A stretch of DNA of 64,000 nt from Branchiostoma belcheri (GCF_001625305.1 NW_017804076.1:2529223-2593222), one strand, 5' to 3'. Shown: positions 13,032 to 25,591, numbered from the stretch's first letter. The notes: a model not told the origin generated them from the sequence alone. Translations and numbers: made by a program.

Positions 13032-13358
13032 TATGAAAAACTTAAAACTGTTCTCCAACTCAAAATTTGACTCACCAGAAATTTTCGACTGAATCACTCA
13101 GTCTTCCTCAGCTATCTGACCCAAATGCTGTGGACACGTGATTTTTCCCACGTGTGACGTCAGCAGAGGGTCAAAGGTTGTCTGAAGTCGATATCGCCCC
13201 CCGTCCCGGTTGAAAAATCACGTGTCCACAGCATTTGGGTCAGGTAGCTGAGGAAGACTGAGTGATTCAGTCGAAAATTTCTGGTGAGTCAAATTTTGAA
13301 TTGGAGAACAGTTTAAGTTTTTCATAATGTAATTTACCAACTCAGATGAACTTTCATG
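13032..13358. mobile_element. Foldback (palindromic) element with ~115-bp arms
   Basis: The arms at 13,030-13,146 and 13,212-13,328 are near-perfect reverse complements around a ~65-bp GC-richer centre. A 14-bp direct repeat, CTCATCCAGAATAT, lies at 13,018-13,031 and 13,359-13,372 and occurs once in the paralogous uninterrupted sequence, so it is the likely target duplication. No coding capacity. Confidence 0.85.
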
Positions 13359-13412
13359 CTCATCCAGAATATATTTGTTGTTTTGCCGCTCTGAAATTAC
13401 ATTGAATGCCTT

Positions 13413-14750
13413 TATTACCAGAATACATATACCTCCGTGGACGTCACATGCAATCTATTATAATCCTGTTAATGTGTCTTTTACTATTCAAACCTGACAT
13501 AATCATCGGTGTGTAAGCCTGTGTTGATTAATTAATTTCTCTCAGATAAGGAAAATGAGCCTATTACGCCAACGGAGTGATCGACATGATGACATTAAAT
13601 GAAATGGATACGGCTTACACCGTACGAAATCGTACATCTGAAAACATGCGAATATCTAAAGGTACGTAACCTTTACGCATCCTTTAAGGTGTGCGTAAAG
13701 AATGTATTTTGTGCAGTGCTATCCCCCCGCCAGCAATTTCGTATTTGTAAAGTGGTAAACATAACAATTTTATTGTCTGTAGCTCTCAACACCAATGCAT
13801 GTAGTAGTACATAGTGAGGAGTGTATCATTTTAAAATGTGAAGAGACTTGGTGCACAATGAATTTTCTTTCTTTGCCGGCACCCATTAATTGTAATAAAT
13901 CTACAATATTTAAATTCCCACATGAAAAATTGTGAAAACATACCATGACACAAGTACAAACCATTTCTTCCTTAAATAGGAAATACATGTACACCTCAAA
14001 TTAATACACAGGTTCATTTTAACTACCATGATCTAATATTCCTTTCGTATTTCTACTTACCTATTCCAAATTCCAAGCCCATTAAAAAAACACCACAAAA
14101 CAATACAGCTAGAAAATATGTTTCATTCATTACGAGATGCACCTGTGCAATTACTCATACAGTATGACTAATCCTTACTCTTTGAATAGCACGACATTCT
14201 CCCTAACAAACTTCCCCAACTTACGTCAGATCCATCGTATGGTAGCCCACCGTACAACATTTAATCATTATCCCTGGTACTAATGCATATTATACATCAT
14301 TGTTATCTTCCTGACAGGTTCTTTCAGTGCTAGTCGATACACGCTCCTGAGGGAACGGACTGCATTTGAATTTCTGGGTTAGAGGAAGAACAAAGCTGTG
14401 TTTTTGACATTGACTTGTCATTGCAGCTCGGCGGGGATAGCCCGTGGAGGATTGATATGATCGATGTGGCTGTTTGTGACTTTCCCTCTACGCCGCCAAG
14501 AGAACCGGAGAAAAATCCTCGGTTTAATGTAGAGCGATCTTGATACTCAGCTTGTAATTCAGACAAAAAGGCAAAGCACTTAAGTGTAGGAAGGAATGCA
14601 GATTGGCAACAGAATTTTTCAGCGATACATCGAATTCTGAAGATGACGTAAACATTGTAAGTCAGATAGAGGGAGCTCGTCTTAAGTTAGGATAAAAATA
14701 TTTCCAGAAGCCACATTTTTAATATGTTTCAGCACTTTTGGCCTTAATTT
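13413..14750. other. Noncoding stretch, nothing supported
   Basis: AT-rich intergenic sequence. The minus-strand frame at 14,330-14,566 has no splice context or recognisable motif. Confidence 0.5.
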
Positions 14751-15101
14751 TAAGGCATCCAAGCAATTTCGGGGCGGCAAAGCAAAAAGATATTCTGGAT
14801 GAGGAAATCTGTCTGATATTGACACTTACTACCATTTCGTATGACATTTTCGTCGTCATTTCGTCGTTGAAGCGTTTGAAATAGTCCCAAAACAAGCTAC
14901 ATTTTGCGTCTCTATTTTTTCGGGTACCACCCATGAATAACTAGAACCAGCCTACGATACAACTTAAAACAAGCAACCGTCGGTTTCAGTCAGTGACATC
15001 GCATTTTTGCCTCACAGATATCAGTATGCTATGGGATAGGGTTGATTCAACTTACTGCATTAAAAGAACATCCAGTTTTGAAATTGCATTGGGTACCCTT
15101 T
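14751..15101. mobile_element. MITE, AAAGGCATTC family (uninterrupted copy)
   Basis: It begins AAGGCATCCAAGCAATTTCGG and ends with the inverted counterpart 'gaaattgcattgggtaccctt'. Its interior ('gtctgatattgaca', 'taccacccatgaataactagaacc', 'gatatcagtatgctatgggatag') recurs at 12.6, 20.8, 53.9 and 61.0 kb. It holds the single-copy target sites of the two insertions at 12.9-13.4 kb. Confidence 0.8.
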
Positions 15102-17690
15102 AAAAAGACATTCAGAAATCGGCTATAGGTTCCTTATCTTGCACGGAAATAGCAATACTATGCTCACGACTATCATATTTCGTGCCTTACTCCGAGGCTG
15201 TAGTATTTCATTTCCCAGGAAAACGTGTTCGTTTCCGCCCACTCTTCTCAGATTCTCACCCAGTAAAACGACCAGACGTTTTCATCCTTCTGCTTTGGGA
15301 CAAACATCAGGCTTATTCATATCTCCTCTATTGGCTTTTAAGTCCCTGTTCCATTTAAGAAAAAAGGGGGTGGGGTGATCGTTCAAAATGATTGATCACG
15401 ATAGGAAAAAGAGCGCCCGGCGAAAGGCCCGAAATTGAGACGTGCTTACGTGAATGAAATGTGGTGCCGGAAATATTTAGAGTCACACCCGGCTTGTAAT
15501 TGTAATACCGACCCAGCGTGATCATGTATGGCTGGTGGTCATTAGTTACAGAAGCACCTGTCACGACTGGCTTTCTGATCCCACGCAAAAATGTAATCAA
15601 AGGTTTGGTGAAAGGAACGCCGTACGATTGGCCCTGTGCGGACTGCACAGAACCCTAATACTGAAGGGAATGATACTGCTTTACACAATATCACAGTCCC
15701 TTGTGCTACTTATTGATGACTGTTCCTTGCGGGTTTGGCAATCAGAGCTCTATTCACATAAGGGTGCGAATGGAAGTGTACATTATTATTAAAATGTCAT
15801 ATTTGATGTTCGTCTGAAATATACCTTAAGATACCTTAAGATACGTACGTACGCTGCAATGAAGTGCTTTCTGCCTATATTTTTACATGTACTATCCAAG
15901 CAAGGGTTTGGGTTTTCGTTTATTATGGGGTTGGCGTAAAAAAATACCATTGCAAAAAAGAAAGACCGATAAAAATGCTAAACATAAGCCAAACTCTAAA
16001 CATCTGCTTGGAAGTTGGAGAGTACTATATTATACAAAGCACGTTTCCCTCGAAAATGTACCGTAGAACAAGAGGAAGAACGGTAGACGGCCGGAATTTC
16101 CATGCACCTGTGCTCTCACGTGTACTGAAAGTGTGAACTCAACCCATAGCCACAGGGTAAATTGTCACATAACAAAAGAGGGTGAAAAAGAGACAATACA
16201 CTTGCTCATGTTTCAAACTACCTGCGTCATAACCGTCACTAACGGATATTTTTCCATATTCATGGTTGCTCCAGGTGCTGAAGCAATAACACCAAAGGAA
16301 GATCAAATACCAAAGTAAAAAGACACAGTCATAATTTCCTGTATTCAAGTGTTTGTCGTCTGTACTTACCTCAACAGACAACTGGCACGTATCCTTTTTT
16401 GAAGAGTGCTAGATGCAAATACATCCGTTTTGATGTGTAATTGAAGTATAAACAAGGAGGAAAACTAGACAAGAGTCTTTTGAACTTGAATCGGAGGCTA
16501 ATGAAAGGAACTGCGAAGGTAAATATTTTTCAGACAGAAAGTTCGAACATTTGGAGATGGTGGTAGGAAACTGAGTGGAAAATTATAATCCAAAACGCCT
16601 ACATAAAATGAATAGAGAACAAATCAGGGAAATTATAAAGCTAAAGTAGCCGTCACATTCAATATGTTTCCTCTCCTCTCAATCTAGAAGTGAAATATGA
16701 TCAATAGTTGGATGTTAATATCTTTCTTTCCTCAAGCTGTGTTCCTGTTGATTATGTTCCATCCACTCACGTCATACCCACGTCATGTGGAGGTGGAACG
16801 ACTCACAAGGTGAGACACCACAAGAAATTCGTTTTGTCTGTAGAATCGATCACAGGATTTTTGTTAAGTAGGAGAGTCAGTATAATGTTTATAAACGTTA
16901 TGAAATACACAAGGTACTTGAATGGGCGGGTGTGATGGGTGTGTGGGCGATATAGTCTCCAGTAGAGATCCCAGTTGTGCCTTGTGTTAATCTCCAAGCA
17001 AAACTTTTTCTGGCAGCAAAGACAGTATGAAATTGACCAGACGGTGTCCATTTGCCATGGAGTTTTTGCCATCCAAACGTTGGCTGGCGTAAAAATATAT
17101 ACCAGTACAAAGAAGTGAGCACGATAAACACGCCTGAAACACGCCAAATATAAGCCAAAGCTTAAACCTCTCCAAGGAGTCGGATTCTATCATTAAGTCA
17201 GTTAATTTTCACCTCTAGTTTATTTGCATATCAGTTAATAGTTCGTGGTTATAAACCTGTTTCTCTTGAGATCTCACCAGTGACACTGACGAAAGGTAGT
17301 AGGTGCTAAGTCAAACGTCTGATCGTTTCCAAAATCATATCCAGTTGCTTGAGTAACTGTTTTATTACCTGGATTTCATCCACGTGAGTTGAGCTTTCCT
17401 TTATGTTTCTGACTCAGGGAGAAAATATGCTGTTCCAGTACTTAAAACTTGAAGAGGTGTCTTGGTATTGCAGCTTGCGCCGAAGAAATTAAAAAAGAAA
17501 ATGCTGGAAGTTAAAGTGGCCGTTTACGTACGTGAGTCCGTTTCAGCACCAGGGACAGGACCGAGCGGCGGGAAAACGTGACCGCCCAAGGCCGGGTAGG
17601 AGACTGACAACCTTGTCCTACGGGGCAGGGACAGAAAGGAACATATTTCAGAAACTGAAACAGAAACTATTTACTGCTGCACAGCAGTAG
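15102..17690. other. Intergenic, with dispersed repeat fragments
   Basis: No gene supported. Copies of a dispersed repeat ('ggtttgggttt..gttattttt.ggcg') lie at about 15,895-16,030 and, reversed, at about 16,930-17,175; the same family is at 20.1 kb and 59.2-59.45 kb. About 16,990-17,050 also resembles the inverted-repeat element at 49.14 kb ('tctccaagca…gacagtat'). Confidence 0.5.
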
Positions 17691-17897
17691 GTAGAGTTTG
17701 AGTCTATCCGCATAGCTCAGCTCAAAGAGAGGAGGGCTGTGCCGGGAAAGCTACACAACCTGCCACCACATCAGGTATGTGACATATGTCACAGAGATTG
17801 TTCTTCCAGAATAGAACTTAATTCGCACATGAGGGTTCATGTCAAGTTAGGCACTCATCCCTCCTGTCGACGGCAAAACCGAGGGAACTCGAGGTAG
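17691..17897 (+). pseudogene. LINE ORF2 C-terminal relic with C2H2-type zinc finger
   Basis: A 69-codon open stretch without a start codon, closed by TAG. It reads ...QLKERRAVPGKLHNLPPHQ followed by VCDICHRDCSSRIELNSH and MRVH. The Cys-x2-Cys-x12-His-x3-His pattern with 'C…SRI.L..H.R.H' is common at the C-terminus of non-LTR retrotransposon polyproteins, a few residues from the stop as here. Upstream sequence does not preserve a reverse transcriptase frame, so this is a 5'-truncated remnant. It could instead be an exon of a cellular zinc-finger gene, but no splice signals support that. Confidence 0.5.
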
Positions 17898-19071
17898 AGT
17901 TATCAGCAGGATTCGAAATTCCCACTCTCGCCGAGCAAGTTATGTTTTCTGTGTGAGACTTGTGGGGGACGCCATTTTTTAATACTTTTACTGTGGACTG
18001 AAGACGTCAAAACTTATCGTAAACAAATCTAGATAGTACATCTTTATACCAGCGCCCTTCAAAGGGAAACATTTCCGGTCATAAAGGACCAATAGCCACC
18101 GCCGTGATATCATCAATCAGAGTGGGAAGATCAAGCACCAATGGGAACCAAGGAAACGGAGACGTCAGGCTTTGATGTAAGTGTTGAGAGGGGAGTGACC
18201 AGGGGGCTCTTATTCTATGAACACCTTGTGGAAGCGTTCTATGTGAAAAAACTGCGGGAGAACTACGGAGATTCAACCATTCGCCACTGTAAAAAAAGAA
18301 AGAAAGAAAAACACACGATGCAACCAAGGACGTTCTACAGAAGGCCTCTTGTAGAACGTCCTTGATGCAACTGATATGCTGATAATGCAAAACGACGCCC
18401 ACATGTCGGAAAGGACATACTATACACTGAATAGAGCGTGGGTGTCACTAATAAATTGGACGCTCTGTGCAGCTCAGCTCCGGAAATGAAGACGGGTGGT
18501 ATTTAAACATTTACGTAACCCAGCGATCTCTTTTAAAAATTTCATGCGCACACGCACGGAAATGATATAAACCTGAGAGATGTATTGTAAGGGAAACATG
18601 ATAGTTAAAGGAAGACCAGGAAACAAGCTGAGAGATGCCGGCAAATTAAGTGGATTGGCCGTTGGAGGATCAAAAGCGCGGTGAAAGAATGGACAAAATG
18701 AATGAAAAACAAAAGGAGGGCAGGAGGTAGAGAAAAGAAGAACATTAAGAAAAGAAAAAGAAACTGAGAGCGAGAGCGAGAAACGATGCACGTTTTCTAG
18801 TAGTTATAGCCTATACCACTCAAGATGGATTTAATGAACTTTAGTAGTGAAAATGTGTACCACATTTTCAGATGCAGTGCCTAGTCTGTCCTTACGGCGG
18901 CGTTGCTTTATCTAAGGAAAATACCATGTAAACAAGTACATGTAACCTTCGCCCGGCCGTACACCGTACCACCTGTTGGATTCCCGTCCGGTGACTCTGA
19001 AGCTACCAGCCGGTATTTCAGACTAATCGGGCCTTGCTTGCCCTCCTATCTTCTATCCCACGAAGCCGAAA
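17898..19071. other. Upstream region of the hydroxylase gene
   Basis: Intergenic and presumably 5'UTR/promoter sequence of the gene starting at 19,072. A short inverted repeat (AAGGACGTTCTACA … TGTAGAACGTCCTT) lies at 18,328-18,363. Sequence becomes more GC-rich from about 18,890, consistent with a gene start. No specific regulatory site is called. Confidence 0.45.
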
Positions 19072-22000
19072 ATGGGGAAGCTTAAGGCGACCAAGAGGAA
19101 ACCAGAAATGCCCGAAAAGGGGCGAGATGAGAGCAACAAACAGAAGATGGCACAGAAAATGGCGGAGGAGAGAGCACTAGAAATAGAGAAATTTGAGATC
19201 GCCGCCGCGAGTTTCACCAAGCAGGTTATCGCTGCCTTCGCCATTGTACTCATCTTGATATTCTTAGGCGCAATAATATTCGCCCTGCTCTCCCGCGGCA
19301 ACGGAGGTGTCCATTCACCGACAGCGGAACAGAAGATTGCCGCACAGAAATGCGCCGGAAAAACAGGCGTTCCCGAAGCCGACATGTTGGAAGAGGAGAT
19401 AGAAGAGCTGGAGAAATCTGAGAAGACGACGGAAGGAGAAAAGGAAGAGGGGGAAATGCCACCAGACGACACTGAGCCAAAATCTGAGCCAAAAGAAATG
19501 CCAACTGAGAAACCCACAAAGGCCACTCCAAGTCCAAAACTTGAGAAGAAATCGCCTGATTCTGAAGACCGCCTCCCAGAAAAGATCAGAGAGTTCGAGC
19601 CGACCATACTGGATCGCTTGAAGGTTCGGAACGTCAGTGTGGACGGCAGACAGCTCAGATACAGGGAGGTCAAACCGACTAAAGACGTGGACACTAATGT
19701 CAGGTAGGTGAGAAGTTCAAGTGCAAAAGTAAAGAACAGTTTTTCTTCATACTACTTAGTACTTGTATATGGAACACGTAGCTGATAGATTAAAGAAATG
19801 TAATAGAACACCTATCAAGTAAAATAGTATATGAAATAGAATATGAATTCAGAAAGTCTGAGTTGAGTTTTATATTCAAATTCTTTTGACATATTCTTGT
19901 ACATGTTTTCATTGGCCACCCGGAAGTGAGCCATGTTTAGCCACGCCCTCTTCTGTCCAAGCAGGAAGTGCAGCTGTACTTACCCTTCCTGAGACAAGCA
20001 GACGTACAGATGACAGCATGTGATAACTGGGCAGAAATAATCACAGCATCATTTATTGTATACGAACATATGTGAATTTGGAATACTCTCGAACCAGAGG
20101 TTTGGGTTTGCGGTTATTTTTGGCGTGTTTTAGGCTTTTTTTATCTGGGTTTCTTTTTTGCACTGGAAATTTTTTCACCCAACCCATCACGAAGGTTAAA
20201 CAAATGACTAAACACACAGAGTACGGTATGGCGAATAATAGACTCTTCATATTCGGGCATTCTGCGACATTACTATCATTTTCCAACATCTTTTTTCCAA
20301 TTTATGACAAACATTTGCTGATTTTGCGGGTGCCTTGTACCATTTAAAGTATGGTCAAAATTTTTTTAAATACGAAAATTCATGCACATATGTATGGCAT
20401 CCATATAATCAAATCAACATGGCCTTAAGTTGATTTGCCTATAAGAAATGATGTTACCCCCTGCAGAGTGTACCTGTTTGACAACTTCCTGACGGCGCGT
20501 GAGTGTGAGGGACTGATGGGCGCGCACACACGTCACGTACAGGAGGCAGCCAAGCACGATCCAATCATCTGCTTCGACAGCATCAAAACGTTAAGGAACC
20601 ACCTGAAGGATGCAGGGGTAAAGGTCAAGGTCAGCAGCCGGGACTTCACTGAAGGTGAAAAAGCAAAGTTCCTTTCATTTGTCTTATATTTCCTGAGTGT
20701 TTATTGACTCAATGCAAAAAGGCAATTTAAACTATAGCTTCATATTCAATAGTATGTACCTTTCAGACTCGAAGGCTGTGATGTCTTTAAAGGTATACGT
20801 ACCCAATGTAATTTCAGGGCTTTCAGGGCAAATTTTTGTCTGATATTGACATTTACTGCCAATTCGTTTAGGACATTTTCATCGTCATTTAATATTTAGT
20901 TATGTGAGGCATCTCTCTATTTTTTGGTTACCACTCATAAATAGCTAGAACCAGCCTACAATACAAAAGAGGCAACTCTTTTCTGTGAGCAACATGATCA
21001 CATTTTTGGCTAACAGATATCAGTATACCATGGGATAGGAATGACAAAAAAGTTGACACTGAAAATCCAGTTTTGTTGCAATGAAATTGCAATAAATGCT
21101 TTTGAATAATATCAGTTTTTCCCTCACATCATATCATAGGGACAAAGTGTTTGAATGGCAGTTTCTCCAGCCAGCTGAAACAACATTTCCACTGGAGCTA
21201 CAGCACGTCCTTCTACCCAGGGGAGAGCAAGTTCAGCGCAACGTTTGAACGAAGGGTTGCTGCCGCAACAGGACTGAAAGTGGAAAATGGAGGAAAATTC
21301 CAGATAACGTCCTATGCTCAGGGGATAGGTGTGCCTACTTCTATGTACATGTAGTATACTAGTTTTTAGTTGTATTTTTCTTGTAGTCTATACCAGACTT
21401 CTGAGGCCTTTCTACCATTCATTCATTCAGCCTAAGTTCATGAAACTCCACGAGTCCGGTAAAGAATATGATTTTATTTGCGACATTAAGTGTAACATGG
21501 ATGATGTGATTGCCACGGTATATCTCATTGGTTATCAACCTCTGTGTTGCTTTCAATGCTTTCTTGTAGTCTATACCAGACTCATCTCAGGCTAGTTTTT
21601 ACCTCAAGAAAAGTCTGTTAGAGACTATGATTTTGTGAAAGAAAGTGTGACATGTACACTTGCAGGTTATAAGAGCCATACTGACTGTGTGGTGGGGTCC
21701 AGAGACCAGAGAGACAGGTTTGCCACCATACTGGTCTATCTACAGGATGTGCCTGAAGGAGGAGAGACCAAGTTCACAGGTCAGGAAAGCTAGTAGAACT
21801 CATCAAGCAACGGTAAAGGCTTCAGCTTACTAATGGAGTGTTCTAGGCATCTTTATGGGGTTCTCTATTTTTGTACTGGTACATGTATCTTTTTTTCGCC
21901 AGCCTTGTGGTGGCAAATGGTAAAGATATGCTTTGAGATTATATTAAGAAAGTAGACGAAATGTACATGTATATCCCTCCTTGGCTGAGCATCGTTCCCT

Positions 22001-22722
22001 AACAGTGATGTGTTGTCACTAATTGTTGGTAGCTGTCAGGGGCTTGAAGCTCATGTACACAGATGCTGTGACATCTCGGGCAAAATCACTTCTGCTATAA
22101 TGCACTAACATTGGGTAGAAAGGATATCTTGGAAGATTTCTCATTCATCTTTATTATATGTAGTGCAAATGACCACAAGGCTGACCATCATAGTTTGAAG
22201 GTAGCAGGGCAGTTCTTTCTCAGTCTTTGAAAGGTAAATCATAGTAAATGTGATTTTCATTCTTTTGTACCCCGGCAGAGCTGGGCATTGCAGTGAAACC
22301 GACCAAAGGAATGGCGATAGTGTGGAACAACATGACACCTGACGGGAACTGTGACCCCACCTCCCTCCATGATGCCTCCAAGGTCAAGAAAGGTCACAAG
22401 TTCATCATCCAAAGATGGTAAGATAATCACTTATTATTCAGTGAGCTCTACATCTCCAAATTAGTATTAACATAAAGATAAAGGTATGAAATGATACATG
22501 AATGCAACGTACAAATGTACATGTAATTTCTGTTTTAGGTATTACTACAAGAGTTTCTACTCCCTGGGTAAGAGATCGCCAGAACCCACGCTACCGGCAC
22601 GCGAGACAGGTCAACCTCGAGTCAGCTGTGACGAGTACGAACACGGCAGTTGTCGCTGGTACGACGAGTGGAACTACGACCACATTGTGGAGTATGAGGC
22701 ACAGAAGTTAAGCCTTGCTTGA
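19072..22722 (+). CDS. Membrane-anchored prolyl 4-hydroxylase-like 2-oxoglutarate/Fe(II) dioxygenase
   Basis: Six coding exons: 19072-19703, 20467-20654, 21140-21328, 21666-21779, 22279-22417, 22539-22722. All introns are GT-AG and together give 481 aa. Residues 1-50 are basic and helical, 51-73 are a single transmembrane segment, and 75-205 are an acidic, Pro/Lys/Glu-rich stalk; this is a type II layout that would place the catalytic part in the ER/Golgi lumen. Residues about 211-425 form the prolyl 4-hydroxylase fold, starting VYLFDNFLTARECEGL. The iron ligands are H341-x-D343 and H405, and K415 (GHKF) is the expected 2-oxoglutarate-binding lysine; all are intact. The tail after 425 contains two Cys and a WYDEWNYDH cluster. 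The family hydroxylates proline in collagen-like or other secreted proteins; the substrate here is unknown. It lacks the EF-hands expected of P4HTM and the peptide-binding domain of collagen P4H alpha subunits, so no symbol is given. Confidence 0.9.
20070..20440. repeat. Dispersed repeat copy in hydroxylase intron 1
   Basis: It shares 'gaggtttgggtttgcggttattttt' with reversed sequence near 17.1 kb, and 'aatcaaatcaacatggcct' with 59.4 kb (intron 2 of carbonyl reductase copy C). Boundaries are approximate. Confidence 0.5.
20788..21103. mobile_element. MITE, AAAGGCATTC family, in hydroxylase intron 2
   Basis: The interior is closely related to the 14.75-15.10 kb copy and in the same orientation ('gtctgatattgaca…', 'taccactcataaatagctagaacc', 'cagatatcagtatacc'). 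The ends are degraded but recognisable ('ccaatgtaatttcagggc' and 'gaaattgcaataaatgctttt'). Confidence 0.75.
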
Positions 22723-23271
22723 TCACAGTTGTAATTGGTCATATATTGTTTATTTAACCAGAGAACATATCGCCCTATAGGGCGGTTTTCAATGCACCCT
22801 GGGGAAATGTTTATTGTTTATTTGTTGCTACTGTAGCCTAAGTTGATGGAACTCTTACATGTATTTTGACGAATTTATATCCTAGGGTTCATTGTAGGTA
22901 ACAATGACATGGGAACAATGAAACAACGTACAAGAGAATTACAAAAGTGGCTACATTCTACGAGGTAAATTATGTCTGTGGGGATTTGACTTCCTTCTTC
23001 TATGTCGTGAAAGACATAATATGTGGTTTTTGAGTAGTTAAAAGAAGTTTTTCTTTGTCTGTAAGCTTAGGAAAATCAGAATATATCTAAATGTCAAAAG
23101 AATAATTTAATCTGGAAAATGTGAAGAATAAAATCAGATTATTTCTATTTGTTGCAACTGTAGCTTTAAGTGTCATTCAGGGTAAAGACAAAATGTGAAG
23201 ATGAAAACTTTAATTGAAATGTCTGGTTAAAACTTGTCACGTTGTTGTAATCTTGGTTAAATGTGAATGCC

Positions 23272-23277
23272 AATAAA
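23272..23277 (+). terminator. Poly(A) signal of the hydroxylase gene
   Basis: AATAAA lies 550 bp after the stop codon at 22,722 and is followed by a T/G-rich stretch (tgtttctgttgg), giving a plausible 3'UTR of about 570 bp. Confidence 0.6.
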
Positions 23278-23299
23278 ATGTTTCTGTTGGATTACTGGC

Positions 23300-25250
23300 T
23301 AATCTACTGACCAAAACTGTGAAGTAGGATTACATTACCACGACAACAGTGCAATAACTTCAGTGCAATCTTTCAAAAAGCACAATATCATACTGGTCAC
23401 AAAATATCTAGTAAGGTCCTGTGTAACTTGTATGGAAAGTGCTTGTTAATTTGAGACTTGAGTTTGAGACAGTTTATGATTATCAGAGCAGTGACTTATA
23501 TTAAGATCTAGATAAAATTGTCTTGTCACAAGCAGTTTGTTATTAAGAATATTGTATAATTAAAGAGATCAAACGTGAGAAAACCAGGTATTATTGCTGT
23601 CATTCTTTTATTTCTTTGTTCCCCCTGTTTTTCTCCTAATTTCACCTTGTACACCTTATCAAAATCATATAATCATGTCTAACTTCCCTGTACCATTATA
23701 GGACAATTCACTTGTGGAGCAAAAACAAATCATCATAAACCACATCCTTTTTCTTTACACCAACATGATGTCCATTAACAGTGTAAAAACAAAGGAGCAA
23801 AGAGATATAATTCCGTTCAAACATCAAGATATCTAATGGTTAACATAGCAGAATAAACCATAAATATTTATGATAAATGTCTCTGAAACCTTTTCCAAAT
23901 GAAGTTGTATGGCACACTTTTCTGAATGGTACAATATTTGTAGCTAGATGTAGCCAAAAATTAATACATGTACTCTTACACTGTAAACCAGTAACAAAAC
24001 ACTGAACACAGTTTGTAACAAAACATGTAACTGAACTTAACTTGAGAAATGTCCAGTGTCCAGTGCTGCTCCACAGAATTTATTTTCTGGATCTAGAGGT
24101 ATTGCATTTTGCATTTCTTGAAAATGATTTAACATTATGGATATATGCTTTAAATGCACCTTGGCTACAATTTTGAGATCTGTTTTCATCATTGATTTAT
24201 ATGGTATGAAATAATTGTGACTCTGAACAGAAACATGTACTTCTATCATACATATGTACCACAGAAGCATAAAGAAGCTCAAAACATATCTTTTTTTGTC
24301 AAAACGCATCAGTTTAAGCATTCCTTACCTATGTATGCTTTTCTATCACATTTTGATAACCTGTGCGTGCTGCATATATGCGCAGTCTACATTTGAAACC
24401 TCCAGTTTCAAACCATTCCCTGATTTAGACAGAATAAAATCAACAAGCTTGGATCAACTCAAGCAGAACTAAGCTGGTATTTTCGATTCAGCAATGCAGA
24501 GTATTACAATACAAACTGGTTTATATATAATATACATATTCTTACAACCTTAGCAAAATGTGCATAAATAAGGAAACCAAAAGGTTATAAACCCTTCATC
24601 AAAATATCATAAAGCACCCCACATGATGCACCAGTCAGAGATTTCTTATACTTGAATTAAAACCCATAGCAAATACAAGTTAGATCCCTCTTAAACAATG
24701 GATTGTTCCACAACAAATAGCAACTTTCTCAATATCTGGACTGTTCCATTGCTTGTGAGGTGGGGACAGGCCTTTCCTTCTGTGACCTTCCTTCCACACC
24801 AATGGTAATACTTGATATTTTTAAGTTTTCAAGGTTATATTGTGCACTGTCTATGCTGGTTTACTATCGAACACGGTCACCTAAATATGTACATCTGGGA
24901 TGAAAACAGCACAGTACAGAAATGGCTTTCTTCCAGAAGATGTTCCTTTCTTAGAAATTGTTTTCTAGTAGAACACTTCATTTGGTGAAAGATCAACACA
25001 TGTAATCACCATGTGAAAACAGTGGTTTAAATAAGCAAAATCTTTGATTTAAGGCTACTGAACTGCTAGGGTCATCCCTATTATAAAGGATTGGTCCAAG
25101 GCAATGTAGTCAAATCCACATGAATGCTTGCTTGGTATACTAGCTAACTACTTTATCTCTACACTGCATGGTACATGTAAGTAGTTTCTATGTTCTGTGT
25201 TAGCAGGTATTGCTGTAGTATTTGTTGTTGTTGTTGTTGACATTCACACA
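23300..25250. other. Convergent intergenic region
   Basis: It lies between the 3' ends of the hydroxylase (+) and the DNAJB gene (-). AT-rich, no reading frame of note; it may hold the distal 3'UTR of the DNAJB gene (TTTATT, i.e. AATAAA on the minus strand, at 23,607 and 24,078). A (GTT)n tract is near 25,224-25,240. Confidence 0.45.
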
Positions 25251-25591
25251 GTCATTTACACAGCATGCGGCAGGTGGAAACAACATGGCACAGCCGCGGA
25301 TGGTCTCACACATCTGAAACAACAATAAGTTAAGAAATGTCTAGTCATTGCCACATTAGACTACATGAGATCTAATGCATGGTATCTTCATGTGTTTTCC
25401 TCCTTTGAATCCTGATAGATGAACTATTGCAAATTGGAACATTGCTGTTAGCCAAATAATTACGTTGCATGAATAAGAGTCTAGTAGAACTACATGTGTT
25501 ACAAAAAGGAAAAAAAAGGAGATTGTTCATAAATTTCAAACAAACCAGCAGAAAGTCATGATAAATCCTGGATGGAGCCTGAACAAGGATA

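Larger units (their letters stand above)
12603..13412. mobile_element. MITE of the AAAGGCATTC family, split by two later insertions
   Basis: Left part (12,603-12,912) and right end (about 13,373-13,412) match the related copy at 14,751-15,101 in reverse orientation: the stretches with 'ctgatatctgtgaggc', 'gatttcctcatccagaatat' and the terminal 'gaaattacattgaatgccttt'. Between them sit two foreign elements (12,913-13,015 and about 13,032-13,358). The uninterrupted copy at 14.75 kb shows what the site looked like before insertion. Confidence 0.75.

Noticed and set aside
18141..18365. Plus-strand ORF MGTKETETSGFDVSVERG...
   Set aside because: Overlaps an unrelated minus-strand frame, contains a low-complexity Lys run and an inverted repeat, and lacks splice or family support.
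19053..19694. 213-codon minus-strand ORF
   Set aside because: Exact antisense of exon 1 of the hydroxylase gene; Ser/Phe-rich composition is the mirror of its acidic stalk. Only the plus strand fits the downstream exons.
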